Positions 11,000 through 21,634 of a stretch of 64,000 nucleotides of DNA are shown here, one piece after another (within the stretch, counting starts at the first letter, position 1; each line of letters begins with the position of its first letter). The notes beneath the pieces are model-generated. The model was not told where the DNA came from, ran no database searches, and saw nothing but the letters and a program-made list of their open reading frames with translations. Made by a program: the position numbers and the translations under genes. The DNA comes from Simmondsia chinensis (lineage: Eukaryota; Streptophyta; Magnoliopsida; Caryophyllales; Simmondsiaceae). The stretch is from NCBI GenBank assembly GCA_018398585.1, contig JAGTTD010000016.1, positions 22,305,212 through 22,369,211 of the forward strand, given 5' to 3'.

Positions 11000-12899
11000 T
11001 TGGGGTCAAGAAGGGGCGGAGGTGTGTAGGATCGAAGAGAAGGTGGAATTCCTCAAGTAAGTCGCTAAGGGCCAGGGGGCTGTGTTGGTGATTCGGCCAC
11101 CTTTAAAGAAAAAATTTTGGTGTGGTTGGGGTGAGAATAGCAAAACAAATGGTACCACATGTTTGAGGATCAGCTAAATACGAGTCATGGTGCGTGCGCT
11201 TATTTTACGAATACAGTTAGGTGTGAGACTGCAAAGAGTGTGTATAGTGCTAACATGTGTGAATGTAATGGTGAGGTTTCTCATATCCAATAACACGGGC
11301 CCTATAAGAGACAACCAAGGGTATCCAACCACCATATTGCACCCTCCAAGAGGGATGAGATTATGTCGGAGTTATAGGTAGTGTTGGGTCCATTCAAAAT
11401 TTTCGCCAAAGGAGGTGGTGGGCATTTGACCTCCATTGGCCACAATGATTGGGTGTTGGAAACGGGACAACGGAGCTTTCTAGCTAAGTTTATAACCAAA
11501 AGGTTATGAGTGGTGCCGCAATCTATCAAGATATGTAAGGCATGCTTACCGAGCCAATGACACGAAGTGTCTAATGTGAAGTGTTCCCTAAAAGAGAATT
11601 TATCAAAATAGTGGGAGTGTCCTTGTGTGTGTCCTCGGGTGTTGGGTCACTCAAGGGGTTGACTATATCATCTAGAGTGTCATTGTCAACCTCTACTAGG
11701 AAAAATTGCCTACGACTCTTCCTAGAAGTGCATTTGTGTCATAAGACATATTACTCATCACAATAGAAACATTGACCCTTAGCGTGTTTGTCATCAATTT
11801 CAGTGCTAGTTAAAGTTCAGCGAGGAAGAAATCCTCGGGGTCATGTTGTAACAGGGCCGGGTGGTGTAGCAAGTTTGGTGTTTGGGTGGCAGTTAGTGTA
11901 GGTAGTGTTGGGAAAGGAGGGGCGTGGGCAAGTTCATGGTCGTTGCGCATTTAGAACTACTTCTTGACGTTTGGCGGTACACAAAGCATCATGGAGTGTT
12001 TCGGGGTGGAAAGAACAAACAGACATGCCGATATCCTCACCTAAGCCATTTAAAAAATAACTAATGGCATAATCTTCCGGTAAATAAACCTAAGCATATA
12101 AACTATCAAAAGCATTTTTGTATTCACTAACCGAGGAAGTTTGTCAAAGAGTTAACAATTTCGACATAGGTCCTCAAAAGCGCTGCCAAAGCTATCAAGG
12201 GCGGGGAGCTTAAAGGGGTCCCAAGTGACAAATGGGCCGTGTTTACGCATAAAGTGTTGGAACCATCTATGGGCATAACCCTCCATGTGAGCGGTGGCGA
12301 TTTCAAGTTTAGAATGATTTACTACGCGATCGATTCAAAAAAATAGTTCACATTTATAAACCCTAGTTCTAACATCATCATCCGTGAATCTAGGAATTCA
12401 AGTTTAGCCATTCTAACAATTGATAATTAAAGTGGGTGAAGGTAAGAAATCTTGTCCCATTGTGTTAGGATTGAAATCCTGAGAGGTAGGGGTTCCCACA
12501 GTATAGCGAGGCATAGCTAGGCCCGAACCTATATAGTGGAGAATAGGTCTATACTCCCTCAAATCCTGCGCTAGGAAGTGGTGGGGGCATGATATTGTTG
12601 TACAAGGATTGTGAAAAAGTGGACGCCGAGGGAAGGAATGGTAAGGATAGTGGTGGGGGTGGAACTACAAGGGTGGGAGAATGGGAAAACCCTAACGATG
12701 AGGTGTCGGGTCTTAAAATCGGAGCTCCGGTTGTCCCCCTATAGGTCCCGAAGGCAATACCCCTACCCACGCCGTGCGTGGTGCTGGAACAGTGCCCAAG
12801 GGCCCAACGCCGGTCCGGTGAAGGGCGGCCGACTCCACATCCGACCCTAAAGGTTGTGGGTTTGTTGGTGTCGCTACCAACATGAAGCGACCGAGGGGG
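11000..12899 (-). pseudogene. chromovirus B protease and gag remnant
   Basis: 11302-11529 carries MIDCGTTHNLL, a protease motif in which the usual DSG reads DCG. A decayed zinc knuckle (GQCFYCDE...HKC) lies near 11730-11790. The gag body extends through 11800-12550 in broken frames. 12549-12899 gives a proline- and glycine-rich N-terminal linker. The first part of gag lies on the other side of the nested element, at 14643-15042. Confidence 0.65.
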
Positions 12900-13157
12900 T
12901 GATACATATATTAGTGTTAAATAAAAGTGTAATTAGGAGAGTTAGTTGAGTTAGTTGAGTTGTTGGGTGAATTAGTATAAATACTTGTAACAAATATCAA
13001 ATTAGACATTCAATAACAAAATATCTTCTCTCTCTATCTCTCTCTGCCTCTAAACCCTAACCCCAATTCTCTCTCTCTCTTCTCTAATTCTCTTTCTAAT
13101 CTCATTATCCTCATCAATTCTTCATCAATTCTAGATATAATCTAATTGATTGTATCA
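12900..13157 (+). repeat. 5' LTR of the RRM-bearing element
   Basis: It runs from TGATACAT to TTGTATCA and contains a TATA-like GTATAAATAC and a CT-rich leader with AAACCCTAACCC. The 3' copy ends TTGTATTA, a C to T change in the last CA. Confidence 0.9.
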
Positions 13158-13286
13158 TTTGGTATCAGATTTCAGGTTCGTGCTGCGTTTTCTTACTCAA
13201 CCATGGTGGATGGCACATGAAGTGTTACAGATTTGTGCCGGATTGAGGCTCAATTGGACAATATTGAGGCTCGTTTACATCGTTCC

Positions 13287-14336
13287 ATGGATGAGACGTT
13301 CCAAACAATTAAATCGGATCTCACTTCACTTAAGCAAGGACAAGGCAAGATTATGGATCTTTTGCACGAAATTTGTCAAAGAAGATTGACATCTAGTGAA
13401 GCTACACTTGCGGTAAGGGTTACTTGTGTGCTCTATCCTATAAATGAGGATATCATTTACCAAGTATTCTCTCCATTTGGTCCACTTGAAGAGATCAAAA
13501 TAATCTCATCGTCAATTTTGGAGGTTAAAGCTCAAGTCCGTTTTTCAACAAGAGCTAATGCAATTTCTGCATTTTCCTTAAATGAAAGAGCTATATATGA
13601 TGGTTGTTGTTACATGGATATTCAGTTTCTCAATCTTGAGCCTCAAGTATATAATATGACACAACCTATTGGAGGTACACATGATGCCTCATTAGATTGT
13701 TATATGCAACATATGGTTGAGGACGTGCAATCAATTCATGTCAAGAGTGATAAAGTTCCACCCTCTTATGTTGAAATTATCGAGCCAACACCTACACATG
13801 AAGTTGTTGGAACTACCTGGTTGAAGAAACATGAACAAGTATCGATGGGCACTATCAACATGGATTCAAGCATTAAGAGGGAACTTGAGGAGTTTGACAG
13901 CTTAGAAATAAATGGACTCATTGGAGTTTCTAGTAAAGCTGAGATGGTTGAAGAGCTCAATTTCAGAAAACTGGAAGCTACTTTTCAAATAGAGGCATAT
14001 ATTGTTTGCGATCCACTGATAGATAAGAGAGCCCAATTCTCTAGATTGGATCTAACATTTGAATTTGCAGGTGATGATTACTTTCCGATAATCACCTTTG
14101 CTATGACAGAAAGTAAGGTTAAAGCATATATTGTTTGTTCTACCTTGTGTGCTGATTTTGTACTTCGGGATAATCTTTCATCAAAGGCTGCAGTAGAACT
14201 TCATGAAGAGATGTCTCAACTTCAAAACCTTGTCAACCAGATATTCGTCTTTGATCCTGGTGGAGAAATGTTTACGAGACTCGTAATTGAGCCCTTTGCT
14301 GGCAAGAATACTACGAGTTCCAGATTTGTTTCCTGA
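13287..14336 (+). CDS. RRM-domain protein with gag-like N-terminus, carried by an LTR element
   Basis: The frame is open from 13221 to the stop at 14334-14336. The first ATG in frame after that is 13287 (349 codons). An earlier ATG at 13203 starts MVDGT and meets TGA at 13218, so the original protein probably began there. The N-terminus (IEAQLDNIEARL, SDLTSLKQGQGKI) is coiled-coil-like and resembles the start of plant gypsy gag proteins. About residues 41-121 form an RRM of polypyrimidine-tract-binding type: VTCVLYPINEDIIYQVFSPF, then VKAQVRFS and IYDGCCYMDIQFLNL. The remaining two thirds matches nothing I recognise. A gag fragment fused to a captured host RRM is the simplest reading. Whether it is translated is unknown. 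Confidence 0.75.
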   Translation: MDETFQTIKSDLTSLKQGQGKIMDLLHEICQRRLTSSEATLAVRVTCVLYPINEDIIYQVFSPFGPLEEIKIISSSILEVKAQVRFSTRANAISAFSLNERAIYDGCCYMDIQFLNLEPQVYNMTQPIGGTHDASLDCYMQHMVEDVQSIHVKSDKVPPSYVEIIEPTPTHEVVGTTWLKKHEQVSMGTINMDSSIKRELEEFDSLEINGLIGVSSKAEMVEELNFRKLEATFQIEAYIVCDPLIDKRAQFSRLDLTFEFAGDDYFPIITFAMTESKVKAYIVCSTLCADFVLRDNLSSKAAVELHEEMSQLQNLVNQIFVFDPGGEMFTRLVIEPFAGKNTTSSRFVS

Positions 14337-14379
14337 ATTTTCGACCTTGAGGGCAAGGTCGTTGTCGAGCGGGGGGTAA

Positions 14380-14637
14380 TGATACATATATTAGTGTTAA
14401 ATAAAAGTGTAATTAGGAGAGTTAGTTGAGTTAGTTGAGTTGTTGGGTGAATTAGTATAAATACTTGTAACAAATATCAAATTAGACATTCAATAATAAA
14501 ATATCTTCTCTCTCTATCTCTCTCTTCCTCTAAACCCTAACCCTAATTCTCTCTCTCTCTTCTCTAATTCTCTTTGTAATCTCATTATCCTCATCAATTC
14601 TTCATCAATTCTAGATACAATCTAATTGATTGTATTA
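14380..14637 (+). repeat. 3' LTR of the RRM-bearing element
   Basis: It is the same length as the 5' LTR with about six substitutions. It directly follows the purine tract GCGGGGGGTAA and is flanked on the right by CGGGG. Confidence 0.9.
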
Positions 14638-14642
14638 CGGGG

Positions 14643-15042
14643 TTAGAGTTTTGATTTTGACTTGAAGAGGAGATTGGGGCTAATACCTGCATTGCAAGGC
14701 CTGCAATCTTGTCCTAGATGTCATTAATGGCTTGCTGGGTCTGGTTGTTGATTACTCGCTCGTGGTCGTCCATTACACTAGTGGCTAGCGGTTGGCACAG
14801 CACTTCTGGTTGTGGGTGCATGGAGTCGGATGAAATTCGTGGGGTCAAGGGGGCGAAGGGTCGTGGCTGTGGGTGTCGTTGTGAGGGGTGGGAAATAGTG
14901 GGTGGAGGTGGGAATGGTGGTGGGGGGTGGATGGGGGTTAGAGGTGGTGGCCGCCGCTGCTGCTTGTCTTGGCGGATCACTAGGTTGGACCGCTTGAACC
15001 CTACTATGGGTATCATTGTACCCACAATCCAAGCACCGATGG
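14643..15042 (-). pseudogene. chromovirus B gag N-terminal part
   Basis: The minus-strand frame at 14714-15025 encodes a proline-rich segment followed by MDDHERVINNQTQQAINDI, gag-like in position. It is the piece of chromovirus B separated from the rest of gag by the nested LTR element. A short GATT/GGTG imperfect segment links it to the primer site at 15042-15055. Confidence 0.5.
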
Positions 15043-15055
15043 GCTCTGATACTCA
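15042..15055 (-). promoter_or_regulatory. tRNA-iMet primer binding site of chromovirus B
   Basis: Minus-strand TGAGTATCAGAGCC abuts the LTR end and resembles TGGTATCAGAGCC, with one extra base. It sets the element's direction. Confidence 0.65.
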
Positions 15056-15469
15056 TGATGTAAACCCCAACTAAAATTACTTGGCTAAGGAAATAATTAA
15101 TCAAATTAAAATGAAATTGCAGTGAAAAAAGATGAAACAAGAAAAAAAGAGGCAAATTTTCATTCATACAACCCACACTTATTTGTATATGCAATGAAAG
15201 AAGGGAAAACGCTCAAAATATTTTGCTAGGGCAAAACGTTAGATGATCTCCTCTAGGGCAAAAATGCTAGATAATCGCCTCTCACTATGTGTCAGAAATT
15301 AATGGCCCTGCAAAAATAATATTTTACTAGGCTAGCAAAAGACGCTAGGGCCTCATGGAATCCTTTTCCCTCTCCTTCTACTGATGTCCCTGGAAGTCGG
15401 GCCGACCCAATATGATCTATAGGCCAACACTAGAACTCGATAGTATCTGCCGGAATGGAGAACGCAACA
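15056..15469 (-). repeat. 5' LTR of chromovirus B (414 bp)
   Basis: It is the counterpart of 7507-7935, with the same TGATGTAAAC and GCAACA termini, followed by ATATA as the right target-site copy. Confidence 0.85.
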
Positions 15470-15474
15470 ATATA

Positions 15475-16682
15475 TCATAGCAAGTTTTCTTTCTCCCAAA
15501 ACCTACCAACCCTCAATTCCTGCAATAATATAGGGCAACCGTTCAATTGCCCAGCATTTCCCCATCAACCTTAACGCTAACAAAAGCAATAATAATGAAG
15601 TTTATTTGTAAATAACTGTACATACTCAAAATGACATAAATAAAGAATCAACACTAAAGAAATACTCAGAATAATTTCTTCAAAATGTACATTAATAAAA
15701 GAAAACTTACAACTCTTTATTTACAACCTTCCAACTTTTCGGTTACCTACAAAGTGCTTACATCCACTAATAAATAGCAAGCCCAAATGAACTCAATTAC
15801 ATAAAACCTTCACAATGTTTGGAGCCAAGGCTTCATTTGAGTATTCCACGGCCTAAACTCTTGACTTCACGTTCATTGCCACGTAGTTGTGCTATTTCTA
15901 AGTCCATTGCCTCCAGTAGGTTCACATGGAAACAATTTCAATAAGGGCATGGCGGAGATGAAATGGTGCTAGACGTTAAGGAGAGAGAAGTGAGTTGGTC
16001 TCGATGAGAGCCCAGGCAAGTCCCGTGGGTATTTGGGAAAGACAGAGGGGAGGAGGGCTAAGGATTTTGCACTCATTTTTTTTGAGAAAGAAACGACGTC
16101 ATCCACACGGAGGATGAGTGGCATGTTATTCTTGCTGAGTCCCCGAAATGTCCAACATTGGGCCTAGCAAGCCTTGCAATGGACCCAAGTAACGCCCAAT
16201 ATCATTGAACATAAAATGATAGGCCTGCAACAAACTGGCGGACCCACATATACCAGGAAACGTACCCACCTTTAATAAAATCAAAACACATCTTTATCAT
16301 ATATGTATACACACACACATGGGAGGTGATTGAGAAGTGAAATGAGGTAATAATGACCATTAGATCAAAATTATGAAAATATGAATTAACGAATCTAATA
16401 AGACGGGTAAAAACATTTTCAAAATATGGGTCCTTGATTTTATATCTAATAGTCTTCAATACCTCTTACCTCTCACCCACTCATTTGAATATATATCATA
16501 TGTAACATAAATTCTCAAATACTAGCAATATTTTATATCTATCATTTCAAAAATTTTAACTAAAACAGAAAAGAATAAATAATAACATGACTCTAATGGG
16601 CTTACTTTTATACGTCCTCTAAAATATATTAAAATTTTAAAATATTTATAAATTACCATCAACAAATATATATGACACTTAC
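15475..16682. other. intergenic sequence with a small foldback candidate
   Basis: No gene is supported. At about 16318-16485 two arms look inverted: AGGTAATAATGACCATTAGAT on the left and, read in reverse, AGGTATTGAAGACTATTAGAT on the right, about 168 bp overall, consistent with a MITE. The stretch 15490-16200 looks like decayed retroelement DNA but shows no terminal repeats. Confidence 0.4.
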
Positions 16683-16685
16683 AAC

Positions 16686-16865
16686 CACTACAACAAAACA
16701 GGGCAATTCTCGGCGCATAATTATCGGCGTTTATACAAACGTCGAGAAATCTTGGCGTTTAAATGCGTCGAGACAAAGCATCGAAAATTCTCGGCGCTTA
16801 TAAAAGACGCAAAAAATATCGGCGCTTATAAACGCCGAGAATATCGGCGTTTATAAGTGCCGAGA
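16686..16865. repeat. left subterminal repeats of the CACTA element
   Basis: After the terminal inverted repeat come about eight imperfect copies of a GC-capped unit (TCGGCGTTTATA, CTCGGCGCTTATAA and variants) in both orientations. In this family such subterminal motifs bind the transposon-encoded DNA-binding protein. The last copies lie directly before the GC-rich leader of the transposase gene. Confidence 0.8.
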
Positions 16866-17019
16866 TTCTCTCGGGGTATAAATACCCCGAACAAACCCTC
16901 GCGCTCTCACCGTCGTCTCTCACCCTCACCTCCCGCAAACCCTAACCCTCGTCTCTCACCCTCACCACCCGATTTCCAACCGCGTCGCTGCCGGCGTTCT
17001 CCTGTCACCGTCGCCGCCC

Positions 17020-17215
17020 GGGTTCGCCTCTCACCGTCGCGCCCGACTTCGCCTCTCACCGTCGCTCCCGGCTTCGCCTCTCACCGTCGCGCCCGGGTTC
17101 GCCTCTCACCGTCGCCGCCCGGGTTCGCCTCTCACCGTCGCCGCTCGGCTTCGCCTCACCGTCGCCGCCCGGCTTCGCCTCTCACCTTCGCCACCAGCAT
17201 TCGTCTCTCACCCTC
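17020..17215 (+). repeat. GC-rich 25-27 bp tandem repeat in the transposase leader
   Basis: About eight direct units of the form TTCGCCTCTCACCGTCGCC-GCCCGG follow one another with small changes. An open frame of 162 codons crosses them (RLSPSPP and FASHRR repeats), but it looks like a by-product of the repeat and not a gene. The region lies between the left subterminal repeats and the first transposase codon, so it is probably 5' untranslated leader. Confidence 0.75.
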
Positions 17216-17837
17216 ACCTTCCGATTTCACAGTTGCTCTTGCTTTGCTGTTAGTATGTGATGTCCTTGCCCTAGTTTCGGTTTTTATTTTTATTGGACTG
17301 CTTATTCTTCTACAAGTGTTATATCATTTGAGTTGGTTGAAGTAGTTTTATTATAGTTTTGTATTATCGCCGTTTCACACTTTCCCCTGCTTCATGCGCA
17401 TCCTTAATGCTATGGTTCGAATGATTCTATCGTTGCATCTCATCATTTGAATTGATTAATACAAAAAATTATTGTTTTGACGAAATTCTTGTGTTACTGT
17501 GTTTGATTGATATTTAAAATTATGTGTTGGTGGCGCTTGTGAGTTCAATTTGTTAATGTCAGGGACATTAGATATCGATTTCATAATTTTTAAATTTGGA
17601 AAAATAAAACTTTGTTGCTGTATCCCTTGTTTAGATGGATCCTTCACATTAGAGGATTAAAATTGATTATAAGGAACTCATGTATCTTACTTCAATTTCT
17701 AACTTCTCCTAAGTCCCATTAATTATTTGTTTTTGTATTTGTATATATTTTGATTGGTTGATTAAATATTTGTCTTATGAACTCTATCTTTTTTCAATTT
17801 TTAGGTAATTTGATTGCACTACTTAATATTTAGAGAT

Positions 17838-20800
17838 ATGGATACGAATTGGATCACGCAACCAAGGATTAGTCAAGCTTATATTGATGGTGTCATTGAA
17901 TTCATTAAGTTGGCTAAAGAAAATCTTATAGAAGGAAAAACTCGATGTCCATGTAATAAATGCAAAGTAGCCAAATGGTTCTCATTAGAAGATGTGGAAT
18001 ATCATATCCTTTTTAAGGGTTTTTGGCCAAAGTATAAGAAATGAATTTTTCATGGAAAAGAAGATATTGTTCAACAATTGAGATGCAATAGTCAAACATC
18101 TACCAATAATAATGAGGGAAGGGCCATGGGGCGAGATGATATTGGTGGATTACTACGAGAAGGTATCGGAGTTGATATTCCTCCCTCCACAAGTCAACCC
18201 CATTTGTCTGATGAACATGATTGGTCAGACCAAGTTCCTCTTGGACAACCCAACCAATCTCCTCAGGAGAAAGCCAAGTATAAGAAGATATTGGAAGCTT
18301 CTAATGAAGAACTATATCCAGGCTGTAGCGCATTCTCCAAATTGTCATTTCTTTTGCACTTGTTTCACTTGAAATGTATGCATAGTTGGTCTGCTGAGTC
18401 CTTCACGATGTTGCTAAGACTTCTTGTTGATGCATTTCCCCAAATTATGGTATTTCCATCATCTTATTATGAAGCTCAGAAAATGATCAATGAGTTGGGT
18501 CTTGGATATGAAAAGATTCATGCTTGTCCAAATAATTATGGTATTTCCATCATCTTATCATGTTGTATTGGGGTGAAATGTCTGAAAAAGAGATTTGTCA
18601 TACATGCGGTACCTCAAGATGGAAGACAGTTAAGGGTAAGGAAGATGACAGTTGTAGTGATGAAACTATGTCAACCAAGAAAGGAGAGCCCGCTAAGGTT
18701 ATGCGGTATTTTTCCTTGATTTCAAGGCTCAAAAGATTATACATGTCATCTAAAACAGCCGAAGATATGAGATGGCATGAGATAGACCGTTTGAAGGGTG
18801 GGAAATTAAGGCATCCTGCAGATGGCTTAGCTTGGAGGGCATTTGATGCTCGGTATCCGGAGTTTTCATCAGATCCTCGTAGTGTTAGGCTTGGTCTTGC
18901 TAATGACAGCTTCAATCCGTACCGTCTTATGAATACTACTTATAGTACATGGCCAGTGGTGTTGATCCCGTACAACTTTCCCCAATGGCTATGTATGAAG
19001 CAATCGTCATTCATTCTTTCTTCGATTATTCCTGGGAAATAGGGCCCTGGACTTGACATTGATGTGTACCTACAACCATTGCTGCATGAGTTGAAATTGT
19101 TATGGGAAGGTATTGATGCATATGATGCCTATAGTGGACAAAACTTTAGGATGCAAGGGGCTATAATGTGGACTATCAATGACTTTCCTACATATGCTAT
19201 GTTGTCTGGTTGGAGTACAAAGGGCTACACAGCTTGTCCTTATTGCACTGAATATACACATTCTTATAAGTTTGGGGGCAAGATTTGCTATAATGGACAC
19301 CGTAAATGGTTACCTAATAATCACCCTTTTCGATCTCAAAGTCAATTGTTTGATGGGACAACGGAGTATGCTTGTGCCCCTACTCCGGCATCAGGGACTG
19401 ATATCTTGAAAGCACAAGAACAAGTTCGTTACAAGTACGGAAAAACCCAAAAGACTAATAAGAAGAAAAGAGAAAGGCACCACATAGACAGTTCAATAGA
19501 AAGAGTGGACAATGAGGAAGTGCTTTGGAAGAAAAAAAGCATATTTTTTGACTTGCCATATTAGGAGTACAATCTCCTTCGACATAATCTAGATGTCATG
19601 CACATAGAGAAAAATGTGTGTGATAATGTTCTGGGGACGCTATTACATATGGAGAGAAAGACTAGAGATGATAAAAAGGCAAGACGGGCCCTTGAAGAAA
19701 GGAACATAAAGCCACATCTTTGGCTACAACCTCGTCCTAATAGAGATCCGTACATGCCTCCAGCTTCTTACTATATGTCTTCAAATGATAAAGAACGGTT
19801 TTTAAGAGTTCTACAGAAACTTAGGGTCCCAGATGGATATGGATCTAACATCTCCAGATGTGTGAAGTTGAAACAAAGAAAACTCTTAAACCTTAAGAGT
19901 CATGACAACCATGTTCTTATGCAAGATATTCTTCCTGTAGCTTTACGAGCATCCAATGCCACACAAGTCATTGAGTTGCTTTCAGACTTGTCTTCCTTTT
20001 TCAAATACTTGTGTTCTACGACCCTCGAACCAAATATGCTCGATCTTCAACAATCGAACATTATTCTTACACTTTGTGAGATGAAGATGGAATTTCTACC
20101 TACATTTTTCACAGTCATGGTTCATCTACTAATTCATTTAGTAGAGGAGGCTAAGCTTGGTGGGCCTGTTCACTATAGATGGATGTATCCGATTGAAAGG
20201 TTAGCCGATAATGCTTCATTTATTTTTATCTCTCATATTTGGCATCCAGTAATTGATCTCACGTGTTGTTTATATTTATGTAATAAAGGTATTTGTCCCA
20301 TTTGAAAGCATACGTAAGTAACCAGGCACGGCCAGAAGGGTTCATTGCTGAAGGCTACATCATGGAGGAGACTATTACATTTTGTTCTAGATACTTAGAA
20401 GGTGCTACGACCATTTTTAATAGACCCAAAAGAAATGATGATAATGGTTCAAGTATGGGTAAATACTTGTTAAAGTCTGGGGGTCATGCAATTGGAAAAG
20501 AGAAAATTGTTCGCCTTGATATGAGAAGTAAGGAACAAGCGCATCGTTATGTGCTACTTCAGCTAGATGAAATCAAGGAACTTCGTGAGTAAGTGTTAAT
20601 AGAAGCAACTTTGTCAATATTAACTATTTTTGTTCAACCTGCTAATAATTTCCTTATTATAGTGAATTTTTAAGTGAAAAACGACGAGCATATTTCCATA
20701 GAGGTCGATCTAATGCAACATTAGAAAATCAGTGGATTGTTGAAGAGTTTTCTGAGTGGCTTCAAAACCAGGTTAGTATATTTTATTCGATGGTGAAGTT

Positions 20801-21330
20801 GATATTATATATTCACCATTAATTTTGATACTACCTTTTATTCTATTAAGGTGCACAAAATTGATGCAACTACCGAAGAAGGCCGATTGAGAAGGGCTTT
20901 AGCTGGTGGGCTAAATCAGTATGCTAAAAGAATGAAGGGCTTTGTCCTTAATGGATATAAGGTTCATACAGAAGATCGTGAACGCTATATGAGGACACAA
21001 AATTCTGGGGTCATGGTCGTAGCTGATGGACAAGTTTACTATAGCAAATTGACAGACATATATGAACTAGACTATTATGGGAGTTGTAAAGTTGTCATTT
21101 TTCGTTGTGATTGGGTAGATATAAATAGGGGCTTAAGAACATTTAGAAATGATGGTGCTTGTGTGAACTTCTCTAAGTTGATGCATACGGGTCGATTGTT
21201 GAAAGATGATCCATTTGTCATCTCATCTCAAGCAAAGCAAGTTTTCTATATTCAAGATGAGATGCAAAAGGGATGGTATCATGTCATTAAGACTAAACCT
21301 AGGGACTTGTATGATCTAGGCGAGATTTGA
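17838..21330 (+). pseudogene. CACTA transposase TNP2-like gene, disrupted
   Basis: The start ATG at 17838 gives MDTNWITQPRISQAY and RCPCNKC, the transposase-associated N-terminal domain. Then come the TNP2 core (YWGEMSEKEICHTCG, DIDVYLQPLLHEL, MWTINDFPTYAMLSGW, LDVMHIEKNVCDN), a DUF4218-like part (VHLLIHLVEEAKLGGPVHYRWMYP) and a DUF4216-like end (VVIFRCDWVD). Introns 20200-20288, 20589-20662 and 20772-20850 have GT-AG ends and restore frame. The gene is dead: in-frame stops at 18042 (TGA), 19040 (TAG) and 19562 (TAG), and a frameshift caused by a 25-base duplicate inserted at 18534-18558. Family members cut and paste the element. Confidence 0.9.
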
Positions 21331-21634
21331 TCTTTGGTTTTTTTTGAGTTGTGAAATAATGTTACGTGTTGTTTCATTTTGTCCATGTATGTTAGTTTTC
21401 TTTTGTACGTGTTGTTTCATTTTGTCCATGTAAGTTAGTTTTCTTTTGTATGTGTTGTTTTATTTTGTCCATGTATGTTAGTTTTCTTTTGTACATGTTG
21501 TTTCATTTTGTCCATGATCTTTGTTTCATTATTGAAGGATTGTTTTACAGAACATATTTGCTTCTCATTTTATTTTTGTACGTTCTATTATACACCTACT
21601 AATTCTTTTGTTTTTGGAAAAGCGTGGATTCACA

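Larger units (their letters stand above)
12900..14637 (+). mobile_element. small LTR retrotransposon carrying a PTB-like RRM ORF
   Basis: Two 258-bp LTRs (12900-13157, 14380-14637) with TGATACAT starts differ at about six positions (about 98% identity), so the insertion is fairly recent. The 5' LTR is followed by TTTGGTATCAGA, an initiator-tRNA-Met primer site. A GCGGGGGGTAA polypurine tract precedes the 3' LTR. Flanks are GGGGG and CGGGG. The 1.2-kb interior holds one open frame and no protease, RT, RNase H or integrase. The element is therefore non-autonomous. It lies within the gag of chromovirus B in the opposite orientation. Confidence 0.9.
7507..15469 (-). mobile_element. Ty3/gypsy chromovirus B, with two nested insertions
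   Basis: The two LTRs (7507-7935 and 15056-15469) share TGATGTAAAC at one end and GCAACA at the other. Read on the minus strand the interior runs primer site, gag, protease, RT, RNase H, integrase, chromodomain. Flanks are ATTTA (7502-7506) and ATATA (15470-15474), a 4 of 5 target duplication. A 323-bp solo LTR (9047-9369) splits integrase and a 1738-bp LTR element (12900-14637) splits gag, so about 5.9 kb is the element itself. All coding parts are frameshifted. Confidence 0.9.

Noticed and set aside
14718..15074. 118-codon glycine-rich plus-strand ORF
   Set aside because: It is the antisense shadow of the proline-rich chromovirus gag N-terminus.
16857..17345. 162-codon Arg/Ser/Pro-rich ORF
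   Set aside because: It is produced by the GC-rich tandem repeat in the CACTA leader; no domain, and it precedes the real transposase start.
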